Below, one piece after another: positions 52,891-63,347 of a DNA stretch of 64,000 nucleotides. This DNA comes from Mycobacterium gallinarum (lineage in GTDB: Bacteria; Actinomycetota; Actinomycetes; Mycobacteriales; Mycobacteriaceae). Position numbers and translations under genes: made by a program. The notes under the pieces were generated by a model, which did no database searches, was not told where the DNA came from, and saw only the letters and a list, made by a program, of their open reading frames with translations. Each line of letters begins with the position of its first letter. Position 1 is the stretch's first letter. The stretch is from NCBI RefSeq assembly GCF_010726765.1, contig NZ_AP022601.1, forward strand, positions 2,790,001-2,854,000. Direction: 5' to 3'.

Positions 52891-54725
52891 GCCTGCTCGA
52901 GGTGAGCGATCTGACGGTTGCCTTCCCCACCGACACCGACGTCGTCCATGCGGTGCGGGGAATGAACTTTCACGTCGACCCCCGAGAGGTCGTCGCGCTC
53001 GTCGGTGAATCGGGTGCCGGCAAGTCGGCCAGCGCGATGGCCGTCGTCGGCCTGCTACCCGAGTACGCCGCGGTGTCGGGTTCGGTTCGGTTGCAGGGCA
53101 ACGAGCTCATCGGGCTTTCCGATCAAGAGATGTCGCAGATTCGCGGCAAGACCATCGGCACGGTGTTCCAGGACCCGATGTCGGCGCTCACGCCCGTCTA
53201 CCCGGTCGGCGACCAGATCGCCGAAGCGATCGAGATCCACCAGCGAGACACCACCAGACGGGCGGCGCGGGCTCGCGCCGTCGAGCTGCTCGATCTGGTC
53301 GGTATCGCCCAGCCGGATCAGCGGGCGCGGGCGTTTCCCCACGAACTGTCCGGCGGCGAGAGGCAGCGCGTGGTCATCGCCATCGCGATCGCCAACGATC
53401 CGGATCTGCTGATCTGCGACGAGCCGACGACTGCTTTGGACGTCACGGTGCAGGCGCAGATCCTCGACGTGCTCAAGACCGCACGCGACGTGACCGGCGC
53501 CGGCGTTCTGATCATCACCCACGACCTCGGGGTGGTCGCCGAGTTCGCGGACCGCGCCCTGGTGATGTACGCCGGACGGCCCGTCGAGATCGCGTCTGTC
53601 GAGGAGCTGTACGAGAACCGCCGAATGCCCTACACCGCCGGGCTTCTCGGATCGGTACCTCGCTTGGACGCCGCGCGGGGGGCGCGGCTGGTGCCGATAC
53701 CGGGCGCCCCGCCCGCCATGGCCGCGCTACCGCCCGGCTGCCCGTTCGAGCCGCGCTGCCCGCTCGCCATCGACGACTGCCGCGCCAACGAACCGGAACT
53801 GCTCGAGATCGCACCGGACCACCGGGCCGCGTGCATCCGCACCGACGAGGTAGCCGGACGCAGTGCGGCGCAGATCTACGGCGTGTCCACCGAACCTCCC
53901 GACGCCGCCGATGATGATGCCGACCGCACAGTGGTGCTGCGGGTCCGGGACCTCGTCAAGACGTACAAGCTGACCAAGGGTGTGGTGTTCCGCAGGCAGG
54001 TCGGCGAGGTGCGCGCGGTCGACGGCATCAGTTTCGAGCTCGAGCAGGGCCGCACGCTCGGCATCGTCGGCGAGTCCGGTTCGGGTAAGTCGACCACGTT
54101 GCATCAGATCCTGGAATTGACCGCGCCGCAGTCGGGTTCGATCGAGGTGCTCGACACCGACGTCGCGACTCTCGATTCACGGTCCCGCCGTGCCCTGCGC
54201 GGCGATCTGCAGGCGGTGTTCCAGGACCCGGTGGCCTCGCTGGACCCACGGCTGCCGGTGTTCGAAGTGCTGGCAGAGCCGTTGAGCGCCAACGGTTTCG
54301 ACAAGAGGACCATCGACGACAGGGTGGCCGAGCTACTCGGTATCGTCGGCTTGCGGCGGGAGGACGCCGCTCGCTACCCCGCTGAGTTCTCCGGTGGGCA
54401 GAAGCAGCGCATCGGTATCGCGCGTGCCCTGGCGCTGCAACCCAAGATCCTCGCCCTCGACGAGCCGGTTTCGGCGCTCGACGTGTCGATCCAGGCGGGC
54501 ATCATCAACCTGCTGCTGGACCTGCAGCAGCAGTTCGGGCTGTCCTACCTGTTCGTGTCCCACGACCTTTCCGTGGTCAAGCATCTGGCCCACCGGGTGG
54601 CGGTGATGTACAAGGGCACGGTCGTCGAGCAGGGCGACGGTGACCAGGTGTTCAGCAGCCCGCAACACGAGTACACCCGCCGATTGCTCGCCGCGGTTCC
54701 GCAACCGGAGGTGAATCGCCGCTAG
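52887..54725 (+). CDS. oppD: Oligopeptide ABC transporter ATPase OppD (two nucleotide domains)
   Basis: This 612-residue protein joins two ATPase domains. Domain 1 (1-330) has [20 protein letters not shown] and [12 protein letters not shown], followed by the oligopeptide-transporter C-terminal segment with a cysteine cluster ([13 protein letters not shown]). Domain 2 (345-612) has [20 protein letters not shown] and [12 protein letters not shown]. Most bacteria have OppD and OppF separately; the fused form is the mycobacterial arrangement. The cysteines in the first domain's tail could bind Fe-S, as in some DppD proteins. Confidence 0.95.
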   Translation: MSLLEVSDLTVAFPTDTDVVHAVRGMNFHVDPREVVALVGESGAGKSASAMAVVGLLPEYAAVSGSVRLQGNELIGLSDQEMSQIRGKTIGTVFQDPMSALTPVYPVGDQIAEAIEIHQRDTTRRAARARAVELLDLVGIAQPDQRARAFPHELSGGERQRVVIAIAIANDPDLLICDEPTTALDVTVQAQILDVLKTARDVTGAGVLIITHDLGVVAEFADRALVMYAGRPVEIASVEELYENRRMPYTAGLLGSVPRLDAARGARLVPIPGAPPAMAALPPGCPFEPRCPLAIDDCRANEPELLEIAPDHRAACIRTDEVAGRSAAQIYGVSTEPPDAADDDADRTVVLRVRDLVKTYKLTKGVVFRRQVGEVRAVDGISFELEQGRTLGIVGESGSGKSTTLHQILELTAPQSGSIEVLDTDVATLDSRSRRALRGDLQAVFQDPVASLDPRLPVFEVLAEPLSANGFDKRTIDDRVAELLGIVGLRREDAARYPAEFSGGQKQRIGIARALALQPKILALDEPVSALDVSIQAGIINLLLDLQQQFGLSYLFVSHDLSVVKHLAHRVAVMYKGTVVEQGDGDQVFSSPQHEYTRRLLAAVPQPEVNRR

Positions 54726-54728
54726 AGT
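54723..54728 (+). promoter_or_regulatory. oppA: Possible internal promoter of oppA
   Basis: TAGAGT begins with the stop codon of oppD and lies 8 bases before the oppA ATG. It could give a leaderless oppA mRNA and extra binding protein relative to the permease. Confidence 0.4.
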
Positions 54729-54736
54729 CGGTCGGC

Positions 54737-56416
54737 ATGAGCCTCCGACGCATCACTCAGGCCCTGGGCATGGCAACTGTAATCGCTGCCCTGACCCTGA
54801 CCGCCTGCTCCGACAGCAACCAGGAGGCGCCATCGGCGGGCGGATCCGCCGAAGTCGGCAGCACCAACGACGTCAACCCGCAGGACGTCGCGAACCTGAA
54901 GCAGGGCGGCAACCTACGGCTGGCGCTGAACGACTTCCCGCCGAACTTCAACTCACTTCATATCGACGGCAACACCGGCGACGTTGCATCGATCGAACGC
55001 CCGACGATGCCGCGGGCATTCCGGATCGCCGCCGACGGCTCGGCCTCCGTCAACACCGACTACTTCACCAGCGTGGAGCTGACGAGCACCGACCCTCAGG
55101 TCGTCACGTACACCATCAATCCCAAAGCGGTGTGGAGCGACGGAACCCCGATCACCTGGGAGGACCTCCAGTCCCAGATCAACGCCACCAGCGGCAAGGA
55201 CAAAGGTTTCGCGATCGCCGCCACCAATGGCAGCGATCGGGTCGAGAAGGTGGAACGCGGCGTCGACGATCGACAGGCCGTCATCACGTTTGCCAAGCCC
55301 TGGTCCGACTGGAAGGGCATGTTCGCGGGCAGCACCATGCTGCTGCCGAAGAGTTCGACGGCTACCCCGGAGGCGTTCAACCGAGCGCAGCTCAACGGGC
55401 CCGGCCCCTCTGCAGGTCCCTTCCTCATCTCCAACCTCGACCGCGGCGCGAAGCGGATCACGTTGACGCGCAACCCCAAATGGTGGGGTGAGGCACCGCT
55501 GCTGGACAGCATCACGTACCTGATCCTGGACGACGCCGCGCGCATCCCGGCACTGCAGAACAACACGATCGACGCCACCGGCCTCGCCACCCTCGACGAG
55601 ATGGAGATCGCCAGGCGCACCAACGGCGTCGCCATCCGTCGCGCCCCGGGGCTGGGCTGGTATCACTTCACGTTCAACGGATCCCCGGACCGGATCCTGG
55701 CGGATCCAGCATTGCGACGCGCCGTCGCGCGAGGCATCGATCGCAACACCATTGCGGCGGTGGTCCAGCGGGGGCTCGCCGACAACCCGGTGCCGCTGAA
55801 CAACCACATCTACGTCGCCGGCCAGGAGGGCTACCAGGACAACAGCGGCGTCGTCGCCTTCGATCCCGAAAAGGCGAAGCAGGAACTGGATGCGTTGGGT
55901 TGGCGGATGAACGGCCAGTTCCGCGAGAAGGACGGCAAGCAGCTGGTCATTCGCGATGTGCTCTTCGACTCGCTCGGGACGAGGCAGTATGCCCAGATCG
56001 CGCAGAACAACCTCGCCCAGATCGGCGTCAAGCTCGACCTCGACATCCGGCCCGCGGCGGGCTTCTTCACCGATTACGTCACGGTCGGCAACTTCGACAT
56101 CGCCCAATTTTCTTGGAGCGGTGACGCTTTCCCGCTGTCAAGCCTTACCCAGATCTACCGCACGGGCGCGGAAAGTAACTTCGGCAACATCAGCAGCCCG
56201 GCGATCGACGCCAAAATCGAGGAGACAGTGAGCGAACTGGATCCCGCAAAAGCCCGCACGCTCGCCAACGAGATGGACAAGCTGCTGTTCGAGGAGGTCT
56301 TCAGCCTTCCGCTGACGCAGTCGACCGGAAACGTCGCGGTGCGAAGCAATTTGGCGAACTTCGGCGCATTCGGCCTCGCCGACGCCAACTACTCGACGAT
56401 CGGTTTCATGAAGTAG
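54737..56416 (+). CDS. oppA: Oligopeptide-binding lipoprotein OppA
   Basis: This 559-residue family 5 solute-binding protein has a signal peptide ending in the lipobox LTAC. Typical features follow: WSDGTPITWEDLQSQI, LRRAVARGIDRNTIAAVVQ, FDPEKAKQELDALGW and a C-terminal AEST-like FGNISSPAIDAKIEE. In M. tuberculosis the OppA homologue takes part in glutathione and peptide import. The ATG at 54737 lies 11 bases after oppD. Its 3' end overlaps the convergent hydrolase gene by 11 bases. Confidence 0.94.
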   Translation: MSLRRITQALGMATVIAALTLTACSDSNQEAPSAGGSAEVGSTNDVNPQDVANLKQGGNLRLALNDFPPNFNSLHIDGNTGDVASIERPTMPRAFRIAADGSASVNTDYFTSVELTSTDPQVVTYTINPKAVWSDGTPITWEDLQSQINATSGKDKGFAIAATNGSDRVEKVERGVDDRQAVITFAKPWSDWKGMFAGSTMLLPKSSTATPEAFNRAQLNGPGPSAGPFLISNLDRGAKRITLTRNPKWWGEAPLLDSITYLILDDAARIPALQNNTIDATGLATLDEMEIARRTNGVAIRRAPGLGWYHFTFNGSPDRILADPALRRAVARGIDRNTIAAVVQRGLADNPVPLNNHIYVAGQEGYQDNSGVVAFDPEKAKQELDALGWRMNGQFREKDGKQLVIRDVLFDSLGTRQYAQIAQNNLAQIGVKLDLDIRPAAGFFTDYVTVGNFDIAQFSWSGDAFPLSSLTQIYRTGAESNFGNISSPAIDAKIEETVSELDPAKARTLANEMDKLLFEEVFSLPLTQSTGNVAVRSNLANFGAFGLADANYSTIGFMK

Positions 56417-57668
56417 CCCGGCGCACGGTTCGGGGGATCGCCGCGGGCACCACAGATTCGAGGGCTGCTGCCGCCTCGATACCCCAGACCAAAGCGCGCA
56501 CGCCGAGCCCGGCGGGTTTCGAATCCAGGGCGGCCTCGCGTTCGGGGAGTGTGTGGAACGTGCCGTCGTAGATCTCCTTGACGACGTCCAGGGCCGCGCT
56601 TTCGCGCAGGTCGACGATGCTGTGCCCCGCGGTCGCCAAGTTGACCAGGACCGCGTTCGGAATCAGCGACGCGACCCGCTGTGCCACCGTCGGCGGCGTG
56701 ATCAGGTCACGACCTCCCGAGATCACCACCGTCGGCCAGGTGAAGTTCGGCATCTGGGCGACCAGATCGAAGGGCTCGGCATCGAATTCTGTTGTGCCTG
56801 TGTCAGCTTCGCGATATGCCACGGCAGGGTCGAACGGCTTGCCGTCAGGTGTCGCGCCATAGTTCAGCTCGCGGTATGCGATGCGGTTGACGAGGTCGGG
56901 CTCGTTTCGGTATGGCGCCTTGCGTTCCAGCACCAGCCGGGTGGCGTGGGCCATGCCCGACCACAGCCAGTGCTTGCCGGTAAGTAGCAGATCCAGTTGA
57001 CGCCGCAGCAGCGCGGGTCCGGCTAGGCCGTAGACGGCGATCGCCAGCTGGGTGGCTGCCGGCGTCAACTGGTTGTCGCCGACCAACCGTCGCACCTTGG
57101 GCGCCAGGTCTGCGGTCTCGGGGTCCTCGCCGTTCCAGAGCAGGCTGCGGGCCGCCTCGCGGACCGCGTCGATGTCCTGGGCGGACAGCACAGGTGAGTC
57201 GAGGACCATGGCGTGCACCCGCTGAGGATGGCGAACGCCGAATCCCGCTGCGAGATAGGTGCCGTAAGAGGTGCCGTAGACGACCGCTTTGTCGACGCCC
57301 GCATCGTCGAGTACCGCGGCCACGTCGTCGACGGCCTGGCCGATCGTCAACGCTTCCGGCGGGAGGTCGGCGCCGCGATCGTCGTGGCGGGACAGGCCGA
57401 CACCGCGGTGCTCGACCATGATTACGTCCAGGCCCTCAGCGGCTGCGCGACGGCGGAAGCCCCGGTACAGCGCGACCGATGCCGCTCCGGGTCCGCCCGG
57501 GATCACGACCAGCGGATGAGCAGACTTGCGCCCGGCGCGCACGTAGTAGAGGTCGAACTCCTCGTCTGCGCCGTCCTGGCCGCTGCCCACCGGCCGCCGG
57601 ACGGCGCGAACACCGGGGAGCGCCGCGAGTTTGTCGTGCGCGCGCCGGCGTTTGGCGTTCATGGTCAT
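56406..57668 (-). CDS. Alpha/beta hydrolase, proline iminopeptidase-like
   Basis: This protein of about 420 residues has VIPGGPGAASVALYRG as the oxyanion loop with HGGPG-like character, and VEHRGVGLS. The nucleophile elbow is YGTSYGTYLAAG, the acid is in SGGRDLITPP and the histidine in ATAGHSIVDL. This pattern is that of the S33 prolyl aminopeptidase/TAP-like family. No signal peptide was seen. ATG at 57668 was chosen; the extra codons upstream lack similarity. Its position next to the opp operon could fit a role in peptide breakdown, which is inference only. Confidence 0.87.
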   Translation of the reverse strand: MTMNAKRRRAHDKLAALPGVRAVRRPVGSGQDGADEEFDLYYVRAGRKSAHPLVVIPGGPGAASVALYRGFRRRAAAEGLDVIMVEHRGVGLSRHDDRGADLPPEALTIGQAVDDVAAVLDDAGVDKAVVYGTSYGTYLAAGFGVRHPQRVHAMVLDSPVLSAQDIDAVREAARSLLWNGEDPETADLAPKVRRLVGDNQLTPAATQLAIAVYGLAGPALLRRQLDLLLTGKHWLWSGMAHATRLVLERKAPYRNEPDLVNRIAYRELNYGATPDGKPFDPAVAYREADTGTTEFDAEPFDLVAQMPNFTWPTVVISGGRDLITPPTVAQRVASLIPNAVLVNLATAGHSIVDLRESAALDVVKEIYDGTFHTLPEREAALDSKPAGLGVRALVWGIEAAAALESVVPAAIPRTVRRATS

Positions 57669-57749
57669 CGCGTTACATTCTGCCCGTTGCGCGCCCATCT
57701 TCTATAGAGTCGCGGGACGAATCGAACACCCCACGGGAGCCGAGGCAGC

Positions 57750-58163
57750 GTGCGGACACAGGAGTTCTTCGAGCGGGCGACGCAGGCGTTCGAAGTGCTG
57801 GGCGTGCTGTCGATGATCATCGGGTTCGCGTTCGCGTTCGGACTTTCGCTGATCACCTGGAGGCGCACCAAGAGCGGCGGTCGGGCGTTCAAGACGCTGC
57901 GGCAATCCCTGGGTGGAGCAATTCTTCTCGGCCTCGAGCTGCTCGTCGCGGCCGACATCGTCAAGACCGTGACGTCGACGCCCTCGCTCACCGACGCCGC
58001 CGTTCTAGGGATGATCGTCCTCATCAGGACGGTGCTGAGCATCACCATCGAGATCGAAGTCGACGGTGTCGCACCGTGGCGCAAGGCGCTACGCACCGGC
58101 CCCGAGGTGCTGACCAGTGCGGCCCGTAACGCCATGAGCTCGCAGCCCGACTCTCCCGCCTAG
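57750..58163 (+). CDS. DUF1622 family membrane protein
   Basis: This 137-residue protein has three hydrophobic segments: AFEVLGVLSMIIGFAFAFGL, GGAILLGLELLVAADIV and AAVLGMIVLIRTVLSITIEIE. The last of these, with LIRTVLS and IEIEVDG, is characteristic of DUF1622. The C-terminal 30 residues are hydrophilic. The start is GTG at 57750. Function is unknown. It converges with the GMC oxidoreductase gene. Confidence 0.87.
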   Translation: MRTQEFFERATQAFEVLGVLSMIIGFAFAFGLSLITWRRTKSGGRAFKTLRQSLGGAILLGLELLVAADIVKTVTSTPSLTDAAVLGMIVLIRTVLSITIEIEVDGVAPWRKALRTGPEVLTSAARNAMSSQPDSPA

Positions 58164-58166
58164 CGC

Positions 58167-59702
58167 TCAGGAGCGGATGAGGTCCGCGGCCTTCTCGCCG
58201 ATCAGCACGCTGGGCGCATGGGTGTGCCCCCGGATGATCGTCGGCATCACCGATGCGTCCGCGACCCGCAGGCCCTCGACCCCACGGACGCGCAACTGCG
58301 GGTCGACGACGCTGGCGTCGTCGCCACCCATGCGGCAGGTGCCGACGGGGTGATAGAGCGTGTGCGACAACGAGTTCAGCGCGCGGTCCAACGTTTCGTC
58401 GTCGAGGTTCGTGGCGTTCAGCGGCCTGGCGATCTTGCCGACGATGCCGTTCAGCGCGGGTGACTTCGCGATGGTCGCGCACATCCGCAGGCCGGCCATC
58501 AGCGCGTCGCGATCCGCGCCGGCCGAGTCGGTCAGGTACCGCGGATCGATGATCGGCTTGTCCTTGGGATTCGAGGACCGCAAGGTGATGGTGCCGCTGC
58601 TGTACGGCTTCAACAAGATCGGGCCCATCACGACCGCATGGCCCGGATACGGGTCGCCGAGGCCTTCCTCGAAGTACGGTGCCGGCGCGAATATCAGCTC
58701 CAGATCGGGCAATTCGAGATCGGCGCGGCTCTTCACGAAGCCGTACGCCTCACCGACGTTTGATGTGAGCATGCCGCGCCTGCGAATCAAGTAGTTGAGC
58801 AGTTCCAGCGGCTTCTCGGCCGCGAACAAAGTGTCATTCGGCACGTCGAATCCCAGCGGCACCACCAGGTGATCGAGCAGATTGGCGCCGACGTCCGGCG
58901 ACTCGGCGACCACGTCGATGCCGTGCTCGGTGAGCTGATCGCGGTCACCGATTCCGGAGAGCATCAGCAGCTGCGGGCTGTTGATCGCGCCTCCGCACAG
59001 CACCACCTCGCGTTTTGCCCGCACCACCTGCTTGCGTCCGTCTTTCTCGAACTCGACCCCGGCAGCGCGTTGCCCGTCGAACAGCACTTTCGTGGCGGTG
59101 GCTTCGGTCAGCAGCGTCAGGTTCGGACGTTTGACCGCAGGCTTCAGGTAAGCGTCCGCGGTGCTCCACCGCGCCCCGCGGCGCTGTGTGACGTGGGTTT
59201 CGCAGAAGCCCTGCGGCTCATCTTGATTGGGCTCTTCGATGCGGTAGCCGCATTCCTGGACGGCCTTGAGCCATGCGGCCGTGGACGACCGGGGGCTTCG
59301 TTGACGAGCGATCGACAGCGGGCCGCTTTCAATGCGGCGCAGATACGGTTCCAGATTCGCGTAGCTCCACTGCTCGCCGGCGGCGGCACCCCACTCGTCG
59401 TAGTCGGCGGCGAATCCGCGGACCCACATCATCGCGTTCATCGACGACGAGCCGCCGAGCATTCTGCCTCGCGGCCAATAGATCTCGCGCCCGTCGAGCT
59501 CTTTCTGAGGCTCCGTGAGATAGTCCCAGTCCATCGGGGTGCGCATCAGCTTCGAGAAGCCCGCGGGGATGTGAACAAATTTGTCTTTATCCTTCGGCCC
59601 GGCTTCGAGCACCACGACCGCAGCGGCCGGATCCGCACTCAGACGATTGGCCACCACCGATCCGGCAGAGCCCGTTCCCACAACGATGTAGTCGGCGTCC
59701 AC
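58167..59702 (-). CDS. GMC-family FAD oxidoreductase (choline dehydrogenase-like)
   Basis: This 511-residue flavoenzyme has FAD site [16 protein letters not shown] near residues 6-21, GMC signature 1 around [19 protein letters not shown], and signature 2 [15 protein letters not shown]. The C-terminal active-site stretch is [15 protein letters not shown]. It probably oxidises an alcohol. The start is GTG at 59700-59702, giving the first strand [10 protein letters not shown]; a 41-codon extension has no similarity. It corresponds to Rv1279 in position, from memory. Confidence 0.94.
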   Translation of the reverse strand: MDADYIVVGTGSAGSVVANRLSADPAAAVVVLEAGPKDKDKFVHIPAGFSKLMRTPMDWDYLTEPQKELDGREIYWPRGRMLGGSSSMNAMMWVRGFAADYDEWGAAAGEQWSYANLEPYLRRIESGPLSIARQRSPRSSTAAWLKAVQECGYRIEEPNQDEPQGFCETHVTQRRGARWSTADAYLKPAVKRPNLTLLTEATATKVLFDGQRAAGVEFEKDGRKQVVRAKREVVLCGGAINSPQLLMLSGIGDRDQLTEHGIDVVAESPDVGANLLDHLVVPLGFDVPNDTLFAAEKPLELLNYLIRRRGMLTSNVGEAYGFVKSRADLELPDLELIFAPAPYFEEGLGDPYPGHAVVMGPILLKPYSSGTITLRSSNPKDKPIIDPRYLTDSAGADRDALMAGLRMCATIAKSPALNGIVGKIARPLNATNLDDETLDRALNSLSHTLYHPVGTCRMGGDDASVVDPQLRVRGVEGLRVADASVMPTIIRGHTHAPSVLIGEKAADLIRS

Positions 59703-59898
59703 CCGCCGGAGTCTATGAGTCCAGCGACCGCGATGCGGTCGATTGCCCGCGTCACTATGTGGGGCGACCTTATCCGGGCGTTCGAGCGTTCCCGGGTACA
59801 AAGAACGCAAATTGACGCCCAGCAACCGCGTGATGCACGAGGATGTAGCCGGCGACCAGCAGCACCTTCGAACCGCCCTCGCACTTCGGAGCCATCGG

Positions 59899-60705
59899 AT
59901 GGAACCCCAGCCACCCGCCGCGGAACCCCAGGCTGTGCCCCCTGCCTACCGTCTTCATCCTCCCACCGGCGTCACCTGGGCTACCGCGCTTGGGGGCTTC
60001 GCTGCAGGCGGCATCCTGCTCGGGTTCAACTACTGGAAATGGCGCCAGAAGGCTGCCGCCGCGACCGTCGTCGCCGCGGGATTCGTCGCGTTCTCGGTCG
60101 TCGCCTGGCTGGCGCTGATCACGCCCGCGAGTGTGCCCGCCGTCGTCTTCCTTGTGCCGCAGCTGCTCGTTGGATACTTTGTCGCGAAATGGCTGCAGGG
60201 CCGCCGCTTCGATGCACACGTCGCCGCCGGCGGCGGAAAGATCTCGTCCGGGGTCGGTGCGGCGATCGGCCTGGGGTTCGGCGCGTTGATGCTCGGCGCT
60301 TTCGCCATCTGGTTCTTGAGCACGGGCATCAATCCCAAGGCGCTGCTCGACACGCAGGAGTCCGTCGACTTCGGCCACGGCCAGCATGTCTTCTACTCTC
60401 GCGGCGCCTCGCGCGAAGCCGCCCAGGACTTCGGTGAAGCCCTGACAAGGGGCCGCTACTTCGATGGCACCGTCGCCACCGAGGTGTGGATCGCCGGGCA
60501 GCCCGGCAAGCGGGAGATCTCGTTCGTCGGCGCCGAAGGTGCCTGGGATGACCCAGTCAACGTGGATTACATGCACGAGTTGACGGAATACATCGTGGCC
60601 GACATCGGCGGAAAGCCCGTAACGGTGCTGCTGCTCGACGAACGGTTGTATGAGAAGAAGCGGTGCCGATTGGATACGGCATGGACTTGTTCGCCGAACC
60701 CTTAG
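59899..60705 (+). CDS. Membrane protein of unknown function with a soluble C-terminal domain
   Basis: This 268-residue protein has a Pro-rich start, then four membrane helices (about 27-48, 53-75, 78-96 and 116-140). A C-terminal domain of about 125 residues follows, with [20 protein letters not shown] and [14 protein letters not shown]. An ATG at 59833 could add 22 residues. I do not recognise the family; the soluble domain looks alpha/beta and may sit outside. The last four bases overlap the convergent ATPase gene. Confidence 0.7.
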   Translation: MEPQPPAAEPQAVPPAYRLHPPTGVTWATALGGFAAGGILLGFNYWKWRQKAAAATVVAAGFVAFSVVAWLALITPASVPAVVFLVPQLLVGYFVAKWLQGRRFDAHVAAGGGKISSGVGAAIGLGFGALMLGAFAIWFLSTGINPKALLDTQESVDFGHGQHVFYSRGASREAAQDFGEALTRGRYFDGTVATEVWIAGQPGKREISFVGAEGAWDDPVNVDYMHELTEYIVADIGGKPVTVLLLDERLYEKKRCRLDTAWTCSPNP

Positions 60706-63347
60706 GTGGTCAGCGCGATGTGGTGGGCGCCGTCGACCGCGGCATAGCGCTGCGGACTGCACGTCAGCACGATCACCTGACCGTCACCGCCGACCGCGTT
60801 GAACACCGCACCCATCTTGACGAGCCGATCGGCGTCGGTGAAGCCCAGGGCGTCGTCGATCACCACGGGGACGGTGTCCTCCTTGGCCACCAGCGCCGCG
60901 CCGGCGAGCCGCGCGACGATGCCCAGCTGCTCCTTCGCTCCGCCGGACAACGACTCGTACGGGACCGTGCGGCCTGACAGCGTGCGGCTGCGGATCTTCA
61001 GGTCGCTGTCGACGTCGACCTCGAAACTGTCGCCGAAGACCAGCCGACCGAGGCGTTCCACCTCGCTGCGGAACGGATCGACGTAGCGCAGCCGGGTCGC
61101 ATCGCGGTGACGGGTGATCACCGACCGCAGCAGTTCCGCCGCGCGGGCGCGACGTTGCACCCGCAGGTAGTCGGCCTCGGCGTGTTCACGTTCGGTTTCG
61201 GCGGCGTCCAGCTGCCCTTTGCGCCCCTCGGTGCCGTACACCTTCAGCTGCGTCTTCACCTCGCGCAGCGCCTCGACCACCTCGTCATGGGCGCGACCCA
61301 GCGCTTCGGCGTTCCGGGCGGCCTCGCTGAGCGCGGTGGCGACGGCGTCGGGTGCCGCGCCCGCCAGCTCGTCGCGGAGCTCGGCGACGAGAATGTTCGC
61401 GCGCCGCGCCTCCTCCTCGTGCGCCTCGGCTTTGACGGCGAGCTCCGCGTCGGTGGCCGCCGCGCGCTGTCGCGCGAGTTCCTCACGCGCCAGCATGATC
61501 TGGCCCTGTTCGGTGACGAGCTTGTCGCGCACCAGCGCGACGCAGGTCTCGCGCTCCCCCAGTTGTTTTGCCGCCGCCTCAGCGACCTTGCGGTGTTTGT
61601 CCCCCTCGGCGATGGCCTGGGTGACGGCGACCGTCGCCGACTCGAGTTCGGCACGTGCCGCGACGGGGTCGATTCCGAACAGGTCCGCGGTAGCGGGTTG
61701 GCGCGCGGTCAACTCGGCCAGCCGGGTCCGCAACTGCTCGGCCGACGCGTCGCCGGTCAGGGCCTCGATCCGGGTGACCAGCCGATCCCGGGTCGTCATC
61801 AATTGTTGACGCCGCTCGTCGAGGGTGCGCGCCGCGGCCACGTCGGCTACGCCGCCCGTCACCAGGGCTGTCGACAGAACCTCTTGGGCGGCAGCCAGTT
61901 TCGCCTGTGTCTCCGATGCCGGTGTGCCCGGGGCAACGCGCGCGGTCAGAACACCCGGGACTTCGAACTCGGTCTCTGCGCTGACACTCGTCGACCACGA
62001 CTCGCCCTCGGCAAGGGGGTGCGATTCGCCGCCGAGGCGCACCTCGATGTCGCCGATCGCGACCAGTTCGACGTGCGCCGACATCAGCTCGACCTGACCC
62101 GTTGCCACGTCAACCGCAGACTTCGCGACCTCGATGGCCCGCATGCGTTCGGCCGTCAGCGCGATGCCGGCGAGCTCGGCCTCGGTGCGCTCCAGATCGC
62201 GTTGCGCCCCTGCGATCTTGGCCAGCAGCGAGGAAACCCGGTCGGCTTCGTCGCGCGCAACCAGTTGGTCGACGTTTCGGCGGGCCGCCTCGGCGCGCAC
62301 CTGGGCGATAGCCATCGCCGCCCGCGCCTGCTCTGCCACGACCTCGGCCGCCTGCTGCACCTCGGCGGCGGTGGCCAGCTCCTCCGCCGCCGCTGCGGCC
62401 GACGCTTCGAGATCGACGATGGCGGCGGCCCGCGCATCGATCTGCTCGGCCAACTTGCGCCGCTCGTTGACCGCAGCGACCGACGTGGCGCGGATGGCGT
62501 CCGCGGCGGATGCGACCTGCTCGGCCTGCTTGAGCTGGCCGGCGAGCGCGGCGACAGCCTCGGCGGCAGTCTGCGCAGCGACGAGTTGCTTATCGGCGTC
62601 GACGCGTTCGGCGGTCAGCCGCTCCAGCTGCGGGGTGAGCTCGGCATGACGCCGGACCGCGTCGTCGACCTCCGCCATCGCAGCCGCGCAGCGGGCCAGT
62701 TCCTGGTCGGCGGCGCGCAGCCGGTTCGTCGCCGCAGCCCACTGTCCGGTGGGACGACCAGTTCGGGTGAAGTAGTCGAGGTACTCGGCCTCGACCCGGT
62801 CGATCAACAACGCGTCGGTGCCGTTGCCGGCCGCGGGCTGCGCCTCCGACACACCGGTGGCCTCGCCCGCGGCGACGTCGAGCGCACGTGACAGCGCATC
62901 GCAGCCGGAAAGATCCACCACCGAGGTGGACGCGGACTGCAACACGCGCTGGGCCTGCCACAGACAGGTGTCGACGGTCTCGGTCAGCATCGCCCGAACC
63001 CGCTCGTGCGCCTCATCGCCGGTGAGCTGCTCGCGGCGCGGCGCCAGGACCGTCAACTCGGTCTCGGCCCGCTTGTGAAACCGCTTGCGGTACACGAACC
63101 GATAAGGGCCGGTGGAGATTTCGGCGGTGATCTCGGCGCCGACGTCCGCGTGCGTCGGCTTGACCTGCTTGACCTCTTTCTTCGACGAGCGGTCCTTGGA
63201 TTCCAGAAGCAGGTCCAGCGCCTCGATCATCGACGACTTGCCGATCTCGTTGGCGCCGCTGACGACCACCACGCCGCGGTCGGGGAACTCGATCTCGCGG
63301 TGCGTGATGCCGCGGTAATTGGTCAAGACCATGCGGTGCAGTTTCAC
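60702..63347 (-). CDS. SMC/SbcC-like AAA ATPase
   Basis: This 881-residue protein has an ABC-ATPase head split by coiled coils. The N-terminal half has SGANEIGKSSMIEALDLLLE as Walker A. Ala/Glu-rich coiled coils run from about residue 215 to 760. The C-terminal half has YESLSGGAKEQLGIVARL (signature) and VPVVIDDALGFTDADRL (Walker B). No clear CxxC zinc hook was noticed at the mid-coil. It overlaps the phosphoesterase gene by four bases, as SbcD/SbcC pairs do. It corresponds to Rv1278 of M. tuberculosis, by memory. Confidence 0.9.
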   Translation of the reverse strand: MKLHRMVLTNYRGITHREIEFPDRGVVVVSGANEIGKSSMIEALDLLLESKDRSSKKEVKQVKPTHADVGAEITAEISTGPYRFVYRKRFHKRAETELTVLAPRREQLTGDEAHERVRAMLTETVDTCLWQAQRVLQSASTSVVDLSGCDALSRALDVAAGEATGVSEAQPAAGNGTDALLIDRVEAEYLDYFTRTGRPTGQWAAATNRLRAADQELARCAAAMAEVDDAVRRHAELTPQLERLTAERVDADKQLVAAQTAAEAVAALAGQLKQAEQVASAADAIRATSVAAVNERRKLAEQIDARAAAIVDLEASAAAAAEELATAAEVQQAAEVVAEQARAAMAIAQVRAEAARRNVDQLVARDEADRVSSLLAKIAGAQRDLERTEAELAGIALTAERMRAIEVAKSAVDVATGQVELMSAHVELVAIGDIEVRLGGESHPLAEGESWSTSVSAETEFEVPGVLTARVAPGTPASETQAKLAAAQEVLSTALVTGGVADVAAARTLDERRQQLMTTRDRLVTRIEALTGDASAEQLRTRLAELTARQPATADLFGIDPVAARAELESATVAVTQAIAEGDKHRKVAEAAAKQLGERETCVALVRDKLVTEQGQIMLAREELARQRAAATDAELAVKAEAHEEEARRANILVAELRDELAGAAPDAVATALSEAARNAEALGRAHDEVVEALREVKTQLKVYGTEGRKGQLDAAETEREHAEADYLRVQRRARAAELLRSVITRHRDATRLRYVDPFRSEVERLGRLVFGDSFEVDVDSDLKIRSRTLSGRTVPYESLSGGAKEQLGIVARLAGAALVAKEDTVPVVIDDALGFTDADRLVKMGAVFNAVGGDGQVIVLTCSPQRYAAVDGAHHIALTT

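Noticed and set aside
61107..62891. 594-codon plus-strand frame opposite the SMC-like ATPase
   Set aside because: It is a mirror of the coiled-coil region, whose Ala/Glu-rich codons leave the opposite strand open. The minus-strand protein has clear ATPase motifs.
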